A program made the translations under genes and the position numbers. DNA of 64,000 nt. Origin: Cycas panzhihuaensis. Taxonomy: Eukaryota > Cycadophyta. The DNA is taken from contig CM041465.1 in NCBI GenBank assembly GCA_023213395.1, forward strand, positions 168,957,741 to 169,021,740. The letters are read 5' to 3'. A model generated the notes under the pieces. It worked only from the letters and a program-made list of their open reading frames with translations. It ran no database searches and was not told where the DNA came from. Position 1 is the first letter of the stretch. The number at the start of each line of letters is the position of its first letter. Positions 1 to 12,716 of this stretch are shown piece by piece.

Positions 1-1129
1 ATAATTAAATAATAGGGAGAAAGATCCATCCCATCTATACCTCTAAATGACACTATAAAAGTCATTTTACTAATAATGATTAGCTTATAAAATTCACAAA
101 AACTAGTAGCTTGAAAAAGAAAACATTAGGAGTAGTTCCATTCTTCACATACTTATGGAGTAGAACCAAGGTGGTTGCATCCATAATCCTCCATTATTGA
201 GGGGGGTATCTTATAATTTTAAGACCTTATTAGGCAAGGTCAACATGTAAGGACTCCCTTATCTTAGTAGTTTTATGCTCAGCCCCTTATACACTACTCT
301 AACTAAGCTACATATTAGAGATAAAATGTTACCCATGCAATAAAGAGAAGGCTTATTTATTGAAAGGGAAACACTTTTCTTCGGAGTTACTACATATATA
401 AGGTGTACTTCATTGAGTACCCTTACTTTAGAGTTATTGAGAAATGCTCTCTTCTAAGGGACCCTATTCATAGTACATAATGATGAGCTCTAATGATCAA
501 TTAGCTCTATTACATGAAACATCACCAACTACACTTTCTTAACTTATACACTAAAATGTAATGGATAATAAGACAACACAAATGTATAATATAAAAAAAT
601 GAAGAATGAGGAAGAAGATTTACTATTAAATAATACATGATTTATATACTTCCAAATGTACTATAAGATCTCCATACTAAGTAGATCCTAAGTAAAGGTG
701 AGGGTTTATAAGAAACCCATATTATATTTGGATGGATATTTGTATAGTGTTGTGTGGCCATTAATACTTTATTATTGAGTATAGTATCCATTCTTTCCAT
801 TGGTATGATGGGATTTATCTATTATACCACATTTAGTAATAAGTAACTTTTTTCAATTACCCCCATGGAGGAGTCATTATAGCTAATCTAGTTAGATGCT
901 AGTACTTATTTTTAAATATTATGAATAATCGTAAAGAAAAACCTTTAAGAAATAACCTTTATATATAGGATAATAATGGCCCTTAAGAGAGAATGCAAGT
1001 TCATGCTATAAAGATAAATGATAAGGTGAGTTTGATTACCTAAAATTTATTTATATAAAGAAGTTACTCATAGTGTAATTCTATAGGTGCATTCTAGGAC
1101 TTTTACTACATATTTTATTATTCAACCCC
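1..1129. other. Unassigned AT-rich decayed sequence
   Basis: No convincing reading frame, LTR edge or RNA gene is visible on either strand. It may contain the decayed N-terminal part of the DUF4283-type gene that becomes readable just downstream, but I cannot support that from sequence. Confidence 0.4.
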
Positions 1130-1275
1130 CTTAAGAGTTTATTCTTATGTGATGGATTAGAGATCCTCTAGAGTAATTTAGCTAGAATATGAGCTTGATA
1201 AGAAATCTCTTTAGGGGTTTCTATCCTTTTAGTTTTGAATCCACCAAAGCATTAGAGTAAGCACTTATATAAGAT
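1130..1275 (+). pseudogene. DUF4283-type gene, left fragment (interrupted by element G)
   Basis: The plus frame ending at 1275 reads FSFESTKALE followed by stops, the typical end of the first half of a DUF4283 domain. Removing element G and one copy of its target site joins this frame directly to the fragment at 4735, where the family's GPW-like step (here GPC) and a PLWVIF motif follow. DUF4283 with a CCHC knuckle is common in ORF1 of plant LINEs and in related retro-derived genes. Stops are TAA or TAG where a Gln codon is expected. The start is not visible. Confidence 0.6.
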
Positions 1276-1708
1276 TGTTATGGTTCCCATGACCTAAGGA
1301 TGGTGTATCCTAGTAGGTTAATGTTATAGGTTAAGATAATAAAGATGGTGGTGGCTAGTACTAGTAAAATTATATAGAATTTCACTATGTTTAAGAGTGC
1401 ACTAGAGTTAAAAAAGTGTATTATAATGAGGGTTAACAATATGAACTAGAATTAATGATGTGGTTGTTAGTGTAAGTGATATAGTTACTGTGAAGATTAA
1501 GGGTAATACTTTTATGAAGCAATGTGTGTATTTTATGTATAAATACACCTACCTATGCATTTTAAATGTTAATGATCAATTTATCAATCAAAATTATTAT
1601 TCTTCAATGAAGATCAATATACTAATTTTTATTTGTTTATTTGTGTTTCTTAGGGTTTATTATCAAATCTCTTGGGTATTTTAGGTAATAAATGCTAGGT
1701 CTATTACA
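1276..1708 (+). repeat. Element G 5' LTR
   Basis: 433 bp, TG...CA ends, alignable along its length with 4327-4734. Shared landmarks include GGTTAACA, TATAAATACACC/TATAAATGCACC (likely TATA region near 1540) and the terminal GGTAATAAATGCTAGG. Confidence 0.8.
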
Positions 1709-1710
1709 AG

Positions 1711-1722
1711 TGGTATTAGAGC
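1711..1722 (+). other. Element G primer binding site
   Basis: TGGTATTAGAGC, one transition away from TGGTATCAGAGC, the standard plant PBS for initiator tRNA-Met. It lies two bases after the LTR end. Confidence 0.8.
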
Positions 1723-3308
1723 CTTCTTCTTCAAAACCTTATTGATACTATGTCTATGTTCATCATTGAATTGATTGATGATCCAAATTTGTTACATACT
1801 TAAAGTACATATTTTGGTGCACTAGATAAGACTTTGATGGAATTGTTTGTAGATCAATGCTAGCTCTGAGAATGCTTATGATATACCTAATGAGGACCAA
1901 ATATGAGGTTAATATGTTTAGTAGTATTTCAAGGCTATTACAAGTGGTGGGATTTTCAATGATAATGGAGTTCATATTGAGAAATAATACCATAAAAGCC
2001 TTCAGCAGAGCCATCACTTGCCTTGATTGAATTGGTAAGAGCCATCATTTGTCTTTCCTAAGTTGGTATAAAGTTTATTATCAAAGGTATTCTTACTTAA
2101 CTTATCTTTCATTACCTCAATTCTTTTAGATTTTCTTGATTTACATTGGGTCCCTATGAGGTCAAAAGGCTTCCATAGATGGGTGGATCTCTATTTGTGT
2201 GCTACTATGGTTTTCTTGTAAGGCTTCAATCCTTCTGTGGGGGTGAATCTTTGTCTGTAGCTATTAGAACCTTTTATAAGGGTGCATCCCAATAATAATA
2301 AATATTCCATTAGAATTTTGATGACTAGAAAATTATAATGGATCCCAACTTTAAATGCAACAATAATAATTACATCATTTTCTCTACATTAAAAAGCTCT
2401 CAACATCTTTTATATTTTGCATCTCTAATTATTTCCATGGATTGTTTCATCCATAATATAATCTAAGACTACCATTAACATGAAAGAGCACTTCCACTCC
2501 ATTGTTCACAACCTACACCCAACATTTTTAACATCATGCCCCTTTGAGAGGAAGGTAGTATAGCAATCTTAAGCCTCATTATCACATAAGAACATTAGCA
2601 ACTATTTGCATAAAAAGTGTAGTGTCTATATCTCAAAGGTAGCTTGGATTAGAATGCAAAGTTTATGCTCCCTCTTTGGACACTATTTTATAATCTACAA
2701 ACCTTATCTAAGCTTCATAAATCTCATATGACTTCTCTATCTTGAACACCATATAGAAATCACCATGCCTATGGACATCGCTAAATGATACAAAATCAAT
2801 TTTGGTGGGTGAATATTGTTTTTATAAAGTTGGGCATTGATTTAACTAAATTGAGAAGCACTTTGAAAATTTCCCTTAGTTATCATTTGGTAGTCACATG
2901 CATGGTACAAGTTGACTAAGTTATTATTGTGAAGGGCTAAGAGCTAATTAAAAATATTTTATCATAATTTTTAAAACTTGTGTACTTAATAGTATAATTT
3001 CTTCATACGAACTCAAAATTTAATTTCATGTAATCTAAAAAAATCTATATTTTGAGGCATTCATTTTAAGCTATTATATGGCCTATTATGGTGTTATTTT
3101 ATACTAAATATTAATGTTTGAAGTTAAATATTATAGTTAATAATAGCTCATATTGTATTTTTTTATATTATATTGAGGTAGTTTAGTTTTCAATTGGAAG
3201 TCCATTACTCTTGAGGTTATATGATCCATTTTTCTTGTTAATTAAAAAAAAAAGAAAAAACATTATTATAGAATGGATTTGGAATCCAATCAAGTCCAAA
3301 ATTCTTGA

Positions 3309-4001
3309 TTTATTCTTCATGGTTTGATCACTTTTGATGATTGGAATGTATCCTTACTCGCATACTTCAAGGATATCAACCTAAAGAATGAGTACAAGAA
3401 GATTTATAAAAGTTGTTTGCATTTGGAAAATGGCCTTATGTGGTAGGCATGCTTGTGCCACTTTGAACATAACATGGTCTATTTGGATGACTTCATTTTG
3501 GTTCTTTGATAATACATTGAAGAAGTGTTTTCTAGTGAATGTACACTTATGAAATAAGAAGCCAAACAAGAAGAAGAGCACTTCATTGATCATGTTAATA
3601 GTTTAGAAGCTCCCTTAAAAGTAAGTACATACGAAAATCATTCACCCACTTTTTTTGTAGATGTTAGAGTTAACTATGTGGAGACTAATGATATATATAA
3701 TCGAGAGTACTCAAGTAAAGTCACTAATGGATGACTTGATTCTATTTAGAAATGGATGAAACAAATGAGTGACACCACTCACAAGCTCATGAATAAGCAT
3801 GGAAACCTTAAAACCTCCATTTTATTACCAACATTAGATGAATGTAAGAGTACTATATCCATGGAAAGTATTGAGACCCTTCTTATTGTTGTATGTGTCG
3901 TGTAAGATGATAAATGCATTGCATTATGTATGGATGTTAAACACAAGGAAATCCTACTTGATAATGGAGACCTCTCTCCCCCATAAATTTACCTTATCAA
4001 A
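3309..4001 (+). pseudogene. Unrecognised reading frame inside element G
   Basis: One plus frame stays protein-like for about 690 bp with only a handful of stops. It includes stretches such as EEEHFIDHVNSLEAPLKVST and KWMKQMSDTTHKLMNKHGNL. Most stops are TAG, TGA or TAA where Gln or Arg would fit. It lacks the hallmark motifs of gag, protease, RT, RNase H or integrase. It could be a diverged gag or captured host sequence carried by a non-autonomous element. I do not assign a function. Confidence 0.35.
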
Positions 4002-4326
4002 TAAAATCCATTGACTTAAAAGAAAGATGGGAGTCTAAACTTTTAGATAGGGAATCTATCAACATGTACCTTGAGCCTACATTTAGATTTTTGAATTTAT
4101 GTATCACCATTTGCTATACTTTAGGGCCACAATTTTTGGATACTCATTCTAATTCATGTAGGAATGCATACAAACATTATTACTTTCCTCTAGTGAAGGA
4201 TGTAGAAGTAATTTCCATGCAGCAATACTAGGATAATGCATTTACTTTTGACATCCTATAACAATAGGGGATGATCACATCAAATTTCAATGGTTAAGGG
4301 AAACCATCTCTTAAATAGGAAGTAAA

Positions 4327-4734
4327 TGTTATGGTTTCCACAACCTAAGGATCATATAGCCTAGTAGGTTAATATTATAGATTAAGATAATATAGGTAGT
4401 GGTGATCAATGTTAGTAGCATCTTATAGGACTATGCTACATATAAGAGTATATAAGAGTTAATAAATTATATTAGCATGAGGGTTAACATTATGTGTGGT
4501 AGTTAGTGTAAGTGATGTAGTTAATATGAGGATTAAGGGTAATACGTTTATGAAGTAGTGTGCATATTTTATATATAAATGCACCCTCTTATGCATTGTA
4601 AAGGTTAATGATCAATTTCTCAATTGAAACTATTGTTCTTCAATGAAGATCAATATACTGATTTTTATTTGTTTACTTATCTTTCTTGGGGTTTCTCTTA
4701 CATATTTTAGGTAATAAATGCTAGGTCTATTACA
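4327..4734 (+). repeat. Element G 3' LTR
   Basis: 408 bp, 25 bp shorter than the left LTR through small indels and scattered substitutions. It starts TGTTATGG and ends TTACA. Confidence 0.8.
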
Positions 4735-5250
4735 AAGGCCCATGTATATATCCTTGTAATCTAGTAGTTTTTAACTTGTGGGATTTGGATTTTTCTATGG
4801 ATACTGCTATATCCTTTAAGTGCCCATTATGGGTTATATTTCCTAGCCTCCTTCTCCACCTATACACTTTTGTCAAAGTGCAGACCTAACTATTAGGAGG
4901 GTTTGTATCCCTAAAGCCTTAAAGATAAATTTTCTTAAGGTTAAATATTTATGCCTATGTCATAGTAGATTTATCTAAAGATTTTCCAAAATATATCCAA
5001 ATTTGGCATGGAGTGAAAACTCTAAGGAAGAGGGTTATTTTTCTTAATGTACCAAATACATGTTTTAAGTATCACTTAAGAGAGTATAAAATTAAGGATT
5101 ATCTATTAGTCTTAGTTAATGCTAAATAAGCCAACCCTTACAAAGAGGTTAATGACTCCTCCATTATTAAACATAAAAAATGGTTAGCTTAGATTGATAA
5201 TAAGAAACCCCAAGCCATAATAGCTAAGCCCAAACCTATATAGGTGGGGC
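4735..5250 (+). pseudogene. DUF4283 / CCHC-type gene, right fragment
   Basis: The plus frame starting at the element G edge reads GPC, then NLWDLDFSMD, then PLWVIFPSLLLHLYT, the characteristic second half of DUF4283. It continues in the same frame to VDLSKDFPKYIQIWHGVKT and a zinc-knuckle remnant CFKYHLREYKIKDY, where two expected Cys are Tyr (TGY to TAY, G-to-A changes). This is the usual order for plant LINE ORF1-like or retro-derived DUF4283/zf-CCHC proteins. Several Gln-to-stop changes make it a pseudogene. No LINE endonuclease or RT follows in the window. Confidence 0.65.
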
Positions 5251-6921
5251 AATTCTATCCTAATATTCATCATAGTTGTTTGTATTCAAGAGTAAAAAGG
5301 ACATAATATTATAATATTAACTTAGGCAATCAACTCTCTTTTATTAATTAGAAGAAAAAAATAAAAAATGGGAATCAAATGAATGACAAAGTCATACTAT
5401 AGTATACTCTTACATAAGATTTTCATATATAATGATAACCCATATATAATTGATGGGACCTTAAATAAATAATGGAGGCCTCTTACATAAAATACCATTA
5501 GTGGTTGTAATCTATAAGGGGGAATGAACTCTCACACAACTCGACAAAGGATCCAAGGCATAAAAGATCCTTGGTTAAGGGAGAGAGCAAACTCTATTAT
5601 GGATACTATATACCACTTGGAAACAAATGTAAGAGTAAAGGTAAAGTCTTAAATCAAACAATGGATCAAAGGAGAAAATAAAACACATGACTATAATACA
5701 ACTATATGCTTATTAGATTCTCCTGCAAGCATCACCCAACTGAGATTAAATGCATACTTAAAACCTTATGGGTTTAGAGACTCACAACAAGTGCAACCCC
5801 TCTACCCTCTTTAGTCTTACTAAATAAGCATGACTATGAAATACTTATTTTATTCTTTTCACTTGGTTCCCTAATTAAACTACATACATAAAGGAGAGGG
5901 AAAGGACAAGCAAACCAATGCATGTGCAAATAAAGCAAGGGTAAACACTTCCTCTCTTTCCTTAATATTTTTCCTTTTTTTAGGAAACGGGGTAGGGGGA
6001 GGGGAATTGAGGGGGGGAAAGTAGGTATTCTACTCTCCTCACTCTCTTTTATATTTTCTTTTAAAATAAAAATAGGTCACAAAGAAAAGAGAAATGGAAA
6101 ATGGAGCGAGTAGTTTCTTTTATTCATTTTATTTCTTTGGAGTAAATAAAGGAAGGTAAAGGAAGAATTTTTTTTCTTTTTATGAAATAAATGAGGTATA
6201 AAAAGGGTATTTTAGACCATATTTTACTTTTGATTTACTCTTATTCTTTCTAAAATAAAAATAATGGTAAAAGAGAGAGGTAATGAGGTGTACCTAGGAT
6301 GTATAAGTCATCCTTTTCTCCAATATCCTTTTGAAGTATGACCAACTTGGTGGATGAATATTGAACACCATGTAAAAAGCACAAATAATATAAGAAAGGA
6401 ATACTTCAAAAAAAATGATAATATTTTTGGCTACCAGATAGACTTATGACATAGAAATATTTCTTATAATTCTCTAAAAATACTAGGAATTGGTGAAAGG
6501 AAGGGTTAGAAAGGTGAAACTTTTAGAGATAATGATAAAAAGAATTGGTAGTCTCCCCTATCCTATAAGTAGTTATCAACCTTAATGGAGTAGCAAATAT
6601 GTCATTAGATAATTCTACATATATCCTAGTAGCATAATAACTAGACAAACCACTCTATGATGAAAAAGAGTTTCTTAAAATACTCTAAATCATTATAAAT
6701 TAAATTAAAATACAAGTTAGAAGGACTATACCTATGGTGCCTTACAGAAAATTTTTGGTAGAGTTTCCCCTACCCTATAGGCACCTTTCAACTTTAAGGT
6801 ATAATGAAAGAAATGGAAAAGAGGAGGAGAAAAGAAAATGAAACTCCAAGCGCCATGCTCTCACTACCTACAAATAAAGGCCTTTAAATTCTCCTCTTCC
6901 CTATCAAGTTAGCAACAAGAG
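5251..6921. other. Unassigned decayed intergenic sequence
   Basis: AT-rich, with purine-rich runs around 5990-6240. I see no frame, LTR edge or RNA gene. Confidence 0.4.
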
Positions 6922-7247
6922 TGTAATGATCCTATTCTATTGAGGAGAAGTTGATATGTTATTAGAAGTTAGCTTTTAGGGAGTAGTACTTTTAAATTAA
7001 TATGAAGTAAATCTGTTTATATTAGAAAGTCGATATTTTACTTGTAATATTATTATTGAGATTAGTTTTTTAATAGGGAGCTATATTGGAACCTATAAAT
7101 AAGGGAGATCCCTAACTCATTATGTAAGTTTTATTTTTGGGTTAATCTTACTTTTATTTAGAACTTGATCCCTAATAAAATTTTATCTTTTCATTTTTTA
7201 TTTTAGTTTTCTTTTATGTTTAAAGTGATAGATCTAATTTGGGATCA
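6922..7247 (+). repeat. Possible LTR of element H
   Basis: A roughly 326-bp stretch beginning TGTAATGATCC and ending near GGGATCA. It contains a plausible TATA box (CTATAAATAAGG near 7095) and is followed 7 bp later by a PBS-like site. No second copy is in the window, so it is either the 5' LTR of a truncated element or misjudged. Edges are approximate. Confidence 0.45.
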
Positions 7248-7254
7248 CTTAAAG

Positions 7255-7266
7255 TGGTACTAGAGC
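7255..7266 (+). other. Possible primer binding site of element H
   Basis: TGGTACTAGAGC resembles the initiator tRNA-Met PBS TGGTATCAGAGC, with the TC of the consensus reversed to CT. Confidence 0.45.
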
Positions 7267-8428
7267 TTCATTTTTGACATATTAAGGATCTACATTTCTA
7301 AGAGTATAAATGGAAAATTTTTTTTAAAAGTAATCATAAATTTGAGTTAACTAGGCCTATTTTATAAATTTTGAGTGATTATACTATAGGTTATAGAATG
7401 AAATTATAAAAATTATAAGGAATTTAGTTATAATGTATTGTTCATTATTATCTTTAAAGCCTAAAATCTATTACTACAACTTTAAATGGGCATAACTTTG
7501 GCTAAAAGTGTTTGATTAACCTTATTCCCAAGTTTAGACCTAATTAACAAAGTTAAATAAAAGTGAAATTTTAAGTGATTAGTTTCATTAGGAATTTATA
7601 ATCCTTTTTAAAGAAAAAGGGATATTTCTTTAGGTCTCTCGAATGAATGCACAAGGCAATTTGATTGTTTAAGTTGGTTTAGATGACTATTGTAATATTT
7701 TAGTTAGTTTTTTATGGAATAAAAAAAATGAGAATGAAAAAATCCTAGGCTAAACTAAGAAAACATAACTAAACAACCAAAACAATAAGACCTCCTTTTT
7801 ATTGGGGAGAAGAGTAATTAGTATCTTAGAAAATAAAAGGCCCATTAAAAGAAAGATTTTCCTTAATTTATCATCTTAAGGCTTTATACTCTCCTACACT
7901 TTCTAAGTTTAGTTTTTGAGAAGAGGACTTAACCTAGACCTCTAGCTAACCCTTGAAGAAGATTGTTATGTCATTCTATACTAAGGAAATGAAGGACTGA
8001 TGAGTTTAGAGATTTAGGAGATCTCATACTCAAGATTAATGACTCTATCGAGGGTTAACTACTAGGGACTCTCTCACCTCATGATGATCAACCCATGAGG
8101 ATGGATAGCCTAGAGATACTCATGTCTAATTCTAAAGGATTCCAACACTTAGAGATGAAATAAAGAATGATAAAGATGCTCTCAACCTAAAATGTGATGG
8201 AGAGCTACCACTTTTTGTATTTGAAACATAACTAGAGTTATAATGACTCTCAAGGGAGTGAGAGTTTGTACATTGGTAATGTTAGGGTCTGGATGATAAA
8301 AAACTCCTTCTCTGTGAGGCATATTTATTCTTAAAATAAAGATGGGATTGATATATCAGGGACGTCATGTCCTAATCAATCAAATGGGTCCTAGTAATTA
8401 AGAATGAGATTGGCCTAGGGAGACCATT
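7267..8428. other. Unassigned: possible element H interior and outer part of element C LTR
   Basis: No frame is recognisable. Because element E sits inside the 3' LTR region of C, the part adjoining 8433 should belong to that LTR or to its flank, but I cannot locate the LTR's outer edge. Confidence 0.3.
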
Positions 8429-8433
8429 GAGCA

Positions 8434-8632
8434 TGTTAAATAATGAGACTTCTCAAATAGATGAGGAAAAGAACTCTCTTCATTATTGAGAAAGGCAATC
8501 CTCCTTTTATACACCAAACTTTATAATTGTTACATGGTTAGTACATTAAATGTATGGATTGAGTATAGTAATGGTTTAATTATATTACTCCTCTTATTTA
8601 ATACACTTATAATAAAACATTATATTCTAACA
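8434..8632 (-). repeat. Element E 3' LTR
   Basis: 199 bp; in window orientation it begins TGTTAAATAATGAG and ends TTCTAACA. It aligns with 13426-13596; the shorter partner lacks about 28 bp. Confidence 0.88.
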
Positions 8633-8643
8633 CCCTCTCTTAA

Positions 8644-10330
8644 TGTTTTGTCCTTTTTAGTCCTATTCTTTCTTTGAGAACTTAAAAATTATCTCTGCCA
8701 AGAGATTTTATTAGAATATCTAAAACCTAACTTATTGTGGGATAATATGTTAGATCAATTTCTTTACCTTGAACTTTTTCTTGGATGAAATGATGATGTA
8801 CTTCTATGTGCTTTATTTGCATATGCAGAATAGGTTTTTTGGCCAACTTTATTGCACTCTGATTATTACATAATAGTGTTGTTGGTTCTTATTACAATTG
8901 ATTCATATCCATTATCAATTGCTTGAGCCAAAGAGCTTCACAAATTTTACTAACTATCAATTTGTATTCTACTTTAGTCAATGAAAGAGCAACTATTGGT
9001 TGTTTTTTGATACACCATAAGATTGTAGTTGAGCCTAAGAAGAAATAATATACATTAGTGGATTTTCTAGTTTTTATCTCCTGCTCAGTCATAATTAGAA
9101 TAACTAATCAATTGATTTGACTTCTCCTTGTTGCATACTAGCTTTAGATTTATAGTGCCTTTTAGATTCCTGAGTATCCTTTTTGTTGCCTTCTAATGCT
9201 TCATTTTCAGCTCCTATATATATTTAGAAACCAATCCTACTAAATATGAGATGTCAAGTCTTATAGTAGTGAGATAAATAAGGCTTCAAATCAACTGTCT
9301 ATAAATAGTGCAGTCAATTGAAGGCTCTCCTTCATCTAGGACTAGATTATAGTTTACTTCTATAGGGGTTGCACATTCATTACAGTTATCCATCTAAAAT
9401 TTAAATAGCAAATCTCTAATGTATTTTCCTTGTGAAAGTGCAATGGACTCTTCATTTTGATCAATCTATATTCCTAGATAGTAGTTTAAAGCACTAGATC
9501 TATCATTTCAAAGTCTTTTTCGAGCTAGCTCTTTATATTTGAGATGGACTTGGTGTTATCTATTGTAAGAATCGTATCATCAACATAGATGATAATGATT
9601 GAGATTTTTCCATCATTTTTCTTTATATAAATGCTAGAATTAGAACTACATCTTTGGAAGCCATTCTAGAATAGATGTTTATCTAGCTTACCATACCAAG
9701 CTCTCGGAGCTTGTTTAAATTCATATAGAGTCGTTTTGAGTTTACATACTAGATGTTCTTGCCTTAACTGGATACAACCTTTTGGTTATTACATATAAAC
9801 TTCTTCATCTAGATCTCCATTTAAAAAGGCACTTTTATCATCCAACTAGTAAATTTTCTAATTATTTTAGGCTGGTAATTCTATTATTATTTAGATTGTA
9901 TTTATTTTATCCATCAGTGAGAATGTCTCATCAAAGTCTATCCTAGTAGTCTAAGTGAGTCCTTTTTCCATAAGTCTTGCTTTGAACTTACTTATTCTCC
10001 CATATTCACCCTATTTTATCTTATATGCCCACTTGCAATTGACTACTAGTTTATTTGGAGGTATCTCTACTAGGTCCCAAGTTTTATTTTTTATAATTGT
10101 ATTTATTTCTGCATCCATGGATATTCTCCATTATGCATGCTCCTTTCCTTCGTCAAATGATTGTGGCTATAGTATATTGAAGAGTGCTTGATAATGATAA
10201 CTCCTATGTGTAAGCACATTTCCTTTTCCTTCTTCTATGGTTTTAATGTACCATTTAGGTGCCTTTTTCTATTTCTTTAGAACCTTTGTAGTTGATTCTT
10301 CTTATGATGGTTCTTCTTCAATGTGAGGAG
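8644..10330 (-). pseudogene. Element E reverse transcriptase and RNase H
   Basis: On the minus strand, copia RT motifs run from about 10.1 kb downward: NKTWDLVEIPP, then FLNGDLDEEVYM, QAPRAWYGKLD and the catalytic YVDD at 9576-9587, which is intact. RNase H follows with KSTNVYYFFLG and KKQPIVALSLTKVEYK at 8892-9092; the acidic Glu of the TxxEY motif is kept. The enzyme would copy element RNA into cDNA in the cytoplasmic particle. Stops and frameshifts throughout exclude function. Confidence 0.85.
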
Positions 10331-11540
10331 TATGTTCAAGCTTATGCAACTCATTTTCAGTAGTTACTCATGACTATTCAATAGAAAGTTATTTTTGAGG
10401 TTTAATTCTAGGTACTTTTTAAATTATCCATATTAGAGATTTAACCTACAAATGGATTTCTTCATTAAAGACTACATCCCTACTTATATAAATTTTATCA
10501 GTCTTAGGATCTATGCATCTATATGCCTTTGAATTTTTACTATAACCAATCATAATGTATTCTATGCATTTTGAATCAAGTTTTATCCTATTTTAATCTA
10601 TATTATATACAAATGCCTAGTAACCAAAAATTTTTAAGTTACTTACATCAGGATTCCTTCTTATCCAAGCTTCTTTAGGTGTTATTTGTTATAATGCTAT
10701 GGTTGGGCTTGAATTGATAAGATAACAAGATGTCCTTACTGCTTCTTCCTAGTAATTTTTTTAGATTTGTTTTCCATAAATCATGCTACATGCCATTTCC
10801 ATTTCTATTATATTATTTCATTTAGTAACGCCATTAGACTAAGGGGTATATGAAGTTGTGAATTGTCTTCATATGCCTTTGACTTTATAGAAGTCCTAAA
10901 ATTATTTTGGAGATATATTCTCCTCTATTGTTGAACTTGACACATTTAATTTTACATCCTTACTCTAATTCTACCTTGGCTTTGAATTCCTTAAATGTGT
11001 CAAATACATCTGACTTATTATGAATGAAGTACACCCACACCTTCTTGTTGAGATCATCAATAAAGGTTAAGAAGTATCTAGAGCTATTTACAAATAGGGG
11101 TGTCAGAGGACCACATAAATATGTGTGTATTAGCTCTAATTTTTCTTTAGCATACCATTCATTTATTTTGAAAGGAAAAATAATGTTGTTTTCCACATTA
11201 ACAGCCTTTGCAAATAAAATGCTCTGATGAAATAGAGGAAAGTCTAATTGCTATATTATTATTTCCATTATTTCTAATTTATCTATAGGAAGATGTCCAT
11301 ACTTTAAATGTAATACTTTATTATTAGTATTGAGGTTTATAGTAGAGAATGCTCTTACATATATATTTGGATCAATAGGAATAGACAACAATTTATATAA
11401 GTCATTAAACTTGACCCCCTTAGCAATGACTGTACTACCATTTTTCATATCCAACATATGACACGTGTCTTTTTCATCAAAAATGGTCCTTAAACCCTTA
11501 TTACTTAGTTGAGATACTAACAAGAGGTTCATCTTGAGCT
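10331..11540 (-). pseudogene. Element E integrase with GAG-pre-integrase region
   Basis: The frame at 11251-11532 (minus) shows the pre-integrase zinc-binding region: MNLLLVSQLSNKGL, then VLHLKYGHLPIDKL. The integrase core follows at 10960-11196 with ELIHTYLCGPL and SRYFLTFIDDLNKKVWVYF. In the family the first catalytic Asp lies in HTDLCGP; here it is Tyr. Integrase would join cDNA to chromosomal DNA. The remainder, down to the start of RT, is broken by stops. Confidence 0.85.
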
Positions 11541-12716
11541 TAGGTATAAAGAGTATATTACCGATTTTCTTTACACAGCCCTACAAATTTATAGCAATGG
11601 TTCCTATTCCTTTAATGCTTAAGGGGTACTTATCTCCTAACTCAAATGATTTTGAGGAATAAGTTCTCATGGACTTAAATCAATCCTTTCTACTCATCAT
11701 GTGTTGTGAAGCTCTCGAGTCAATGTACCATACATCCACATCTTGAGGGCTAGCTAATAGAGCAATAATCAAGGAAGTTTCTTCTTCCTCTTCCTTTGAT
11801 TATCCTTTGTTGTAATTTCTGACAAGTCTCTTCCCTCTTTGAATCTCTTCTCTTCATTAACAACATTGATATGGATAATGTTCTGACTATCCACAATGAT
11901 AACAGACATCAAACATGTGGCATTAACTTGAAAAGTATCTAGGCTTACCATAGTTTAAGCAGACCTAGGCATCTCTTGAAAGATATATGTGATCATGTCC
12001 CTTGTTTTTTGACCATCTTCCTCTTGAAGGAGTCCTAGACTTGGGTGTACATTCTCTACCTCTAAACTATCCTCTTCCTCTTAAGGCTCCTATGTTTAAT
12101 TTTATCATAAAGGCATCTTTGATTTCATATTTATACCTTTTGTTCCTTTGTTCCTATCTCAATAACATACTTGTTAGTTCATTAAAAGATATTTCTTCAA
12201 TTATACATATATTTATTATTGTATTGATGGTTATATCAAAAGCCTTTAGTAGTTTTCCTACTACCATTTCAATTATTTCTTTCTCTAAGATGATTTCCCT
12301 AGTACTAAGGAGTTCATTCCATATAGTAATGACCTTGTGAATAAAGTTTTCTATTAATTATGTTTCTTTCATGACCAATTTAAATAACTCTTCTTTTAAA
12401 GTTATAACCCTTGCTCTATTATTTTGAGCATAAAGATTTTCAAGGGGCTTTTAAATTTGAGAGCAAGAATTTATTTTTTCAGTCTATATTAGTAAATGAT
12501 CTAAGATTGATAATTTTAAGGTTGTTACTTCTATATTATTCTTTTCTTTCTAATTTTTCTAAGCATCTCCTTCAGTCTCAAGTATTTTTTCTTTCCTAAT
12601 GGTCAATTACTAGGCATTTTTTGCACACAATAAGCTTCTAATTTAATTCTCCACACATGGTAATTATTCTTGGTCAATTTATCTGTATCATTAAGGCCCA
12701 AAATTGAGGATTCCAT
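11541..12716 (-). pseudogene. Element E gag and aspartic protease
   Basis: The probable gag start is the ATG at 12716 (minus), giving MESSILGLNDTDKL and NYHVWRIKLEAYC, a typical copia gag N-terminus. A zinc knuckle of CX2CX4HX4C spacing (CYHCG, stop, SEHYPYQC) lies at 11860-11904, with one internal TAG. The protease active site reads WYIDSRAS at about 11710-11730: DSGA has become DSRA by one G-to-A change. Gag would form the particle and the protease would process the polyprotein. Numerous stops make it dead. Confidence 0.82.

Larger units (their letters stand above)
1276..4734 (+). mobile_element. LTR retrotransposon G, short, probably non-autonomous
   Basis: Two direct repeats (1276-1708 and 4327-4734) begin TGTTATGG and end TTACA, and a PBS follows the left one. 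The interior is only 2.6 kb, and I could not recognise RT, INT or RNase H in it. The flanks are AAGAT on the left and AAGGC on the right: three of five bases agree and both differences are transitions, so this is probably a decayed 5-bp target duplication. The interrupted DUF4283 frame resumes across the element, which supports both edges. The short size and initiator-Met PBS suit a non-autonomous copia or gypsy derivative, but the superfamily is unresolved. Confidence 0.8.

Noticed and set aside
12002-12340. A 112-codon plus-strand ORF rich in hydrophobic residues
   Set aside because: It is antisense to element E gag; hydrophobic readings are typical of the complement of Lys/Glu-rich gag.
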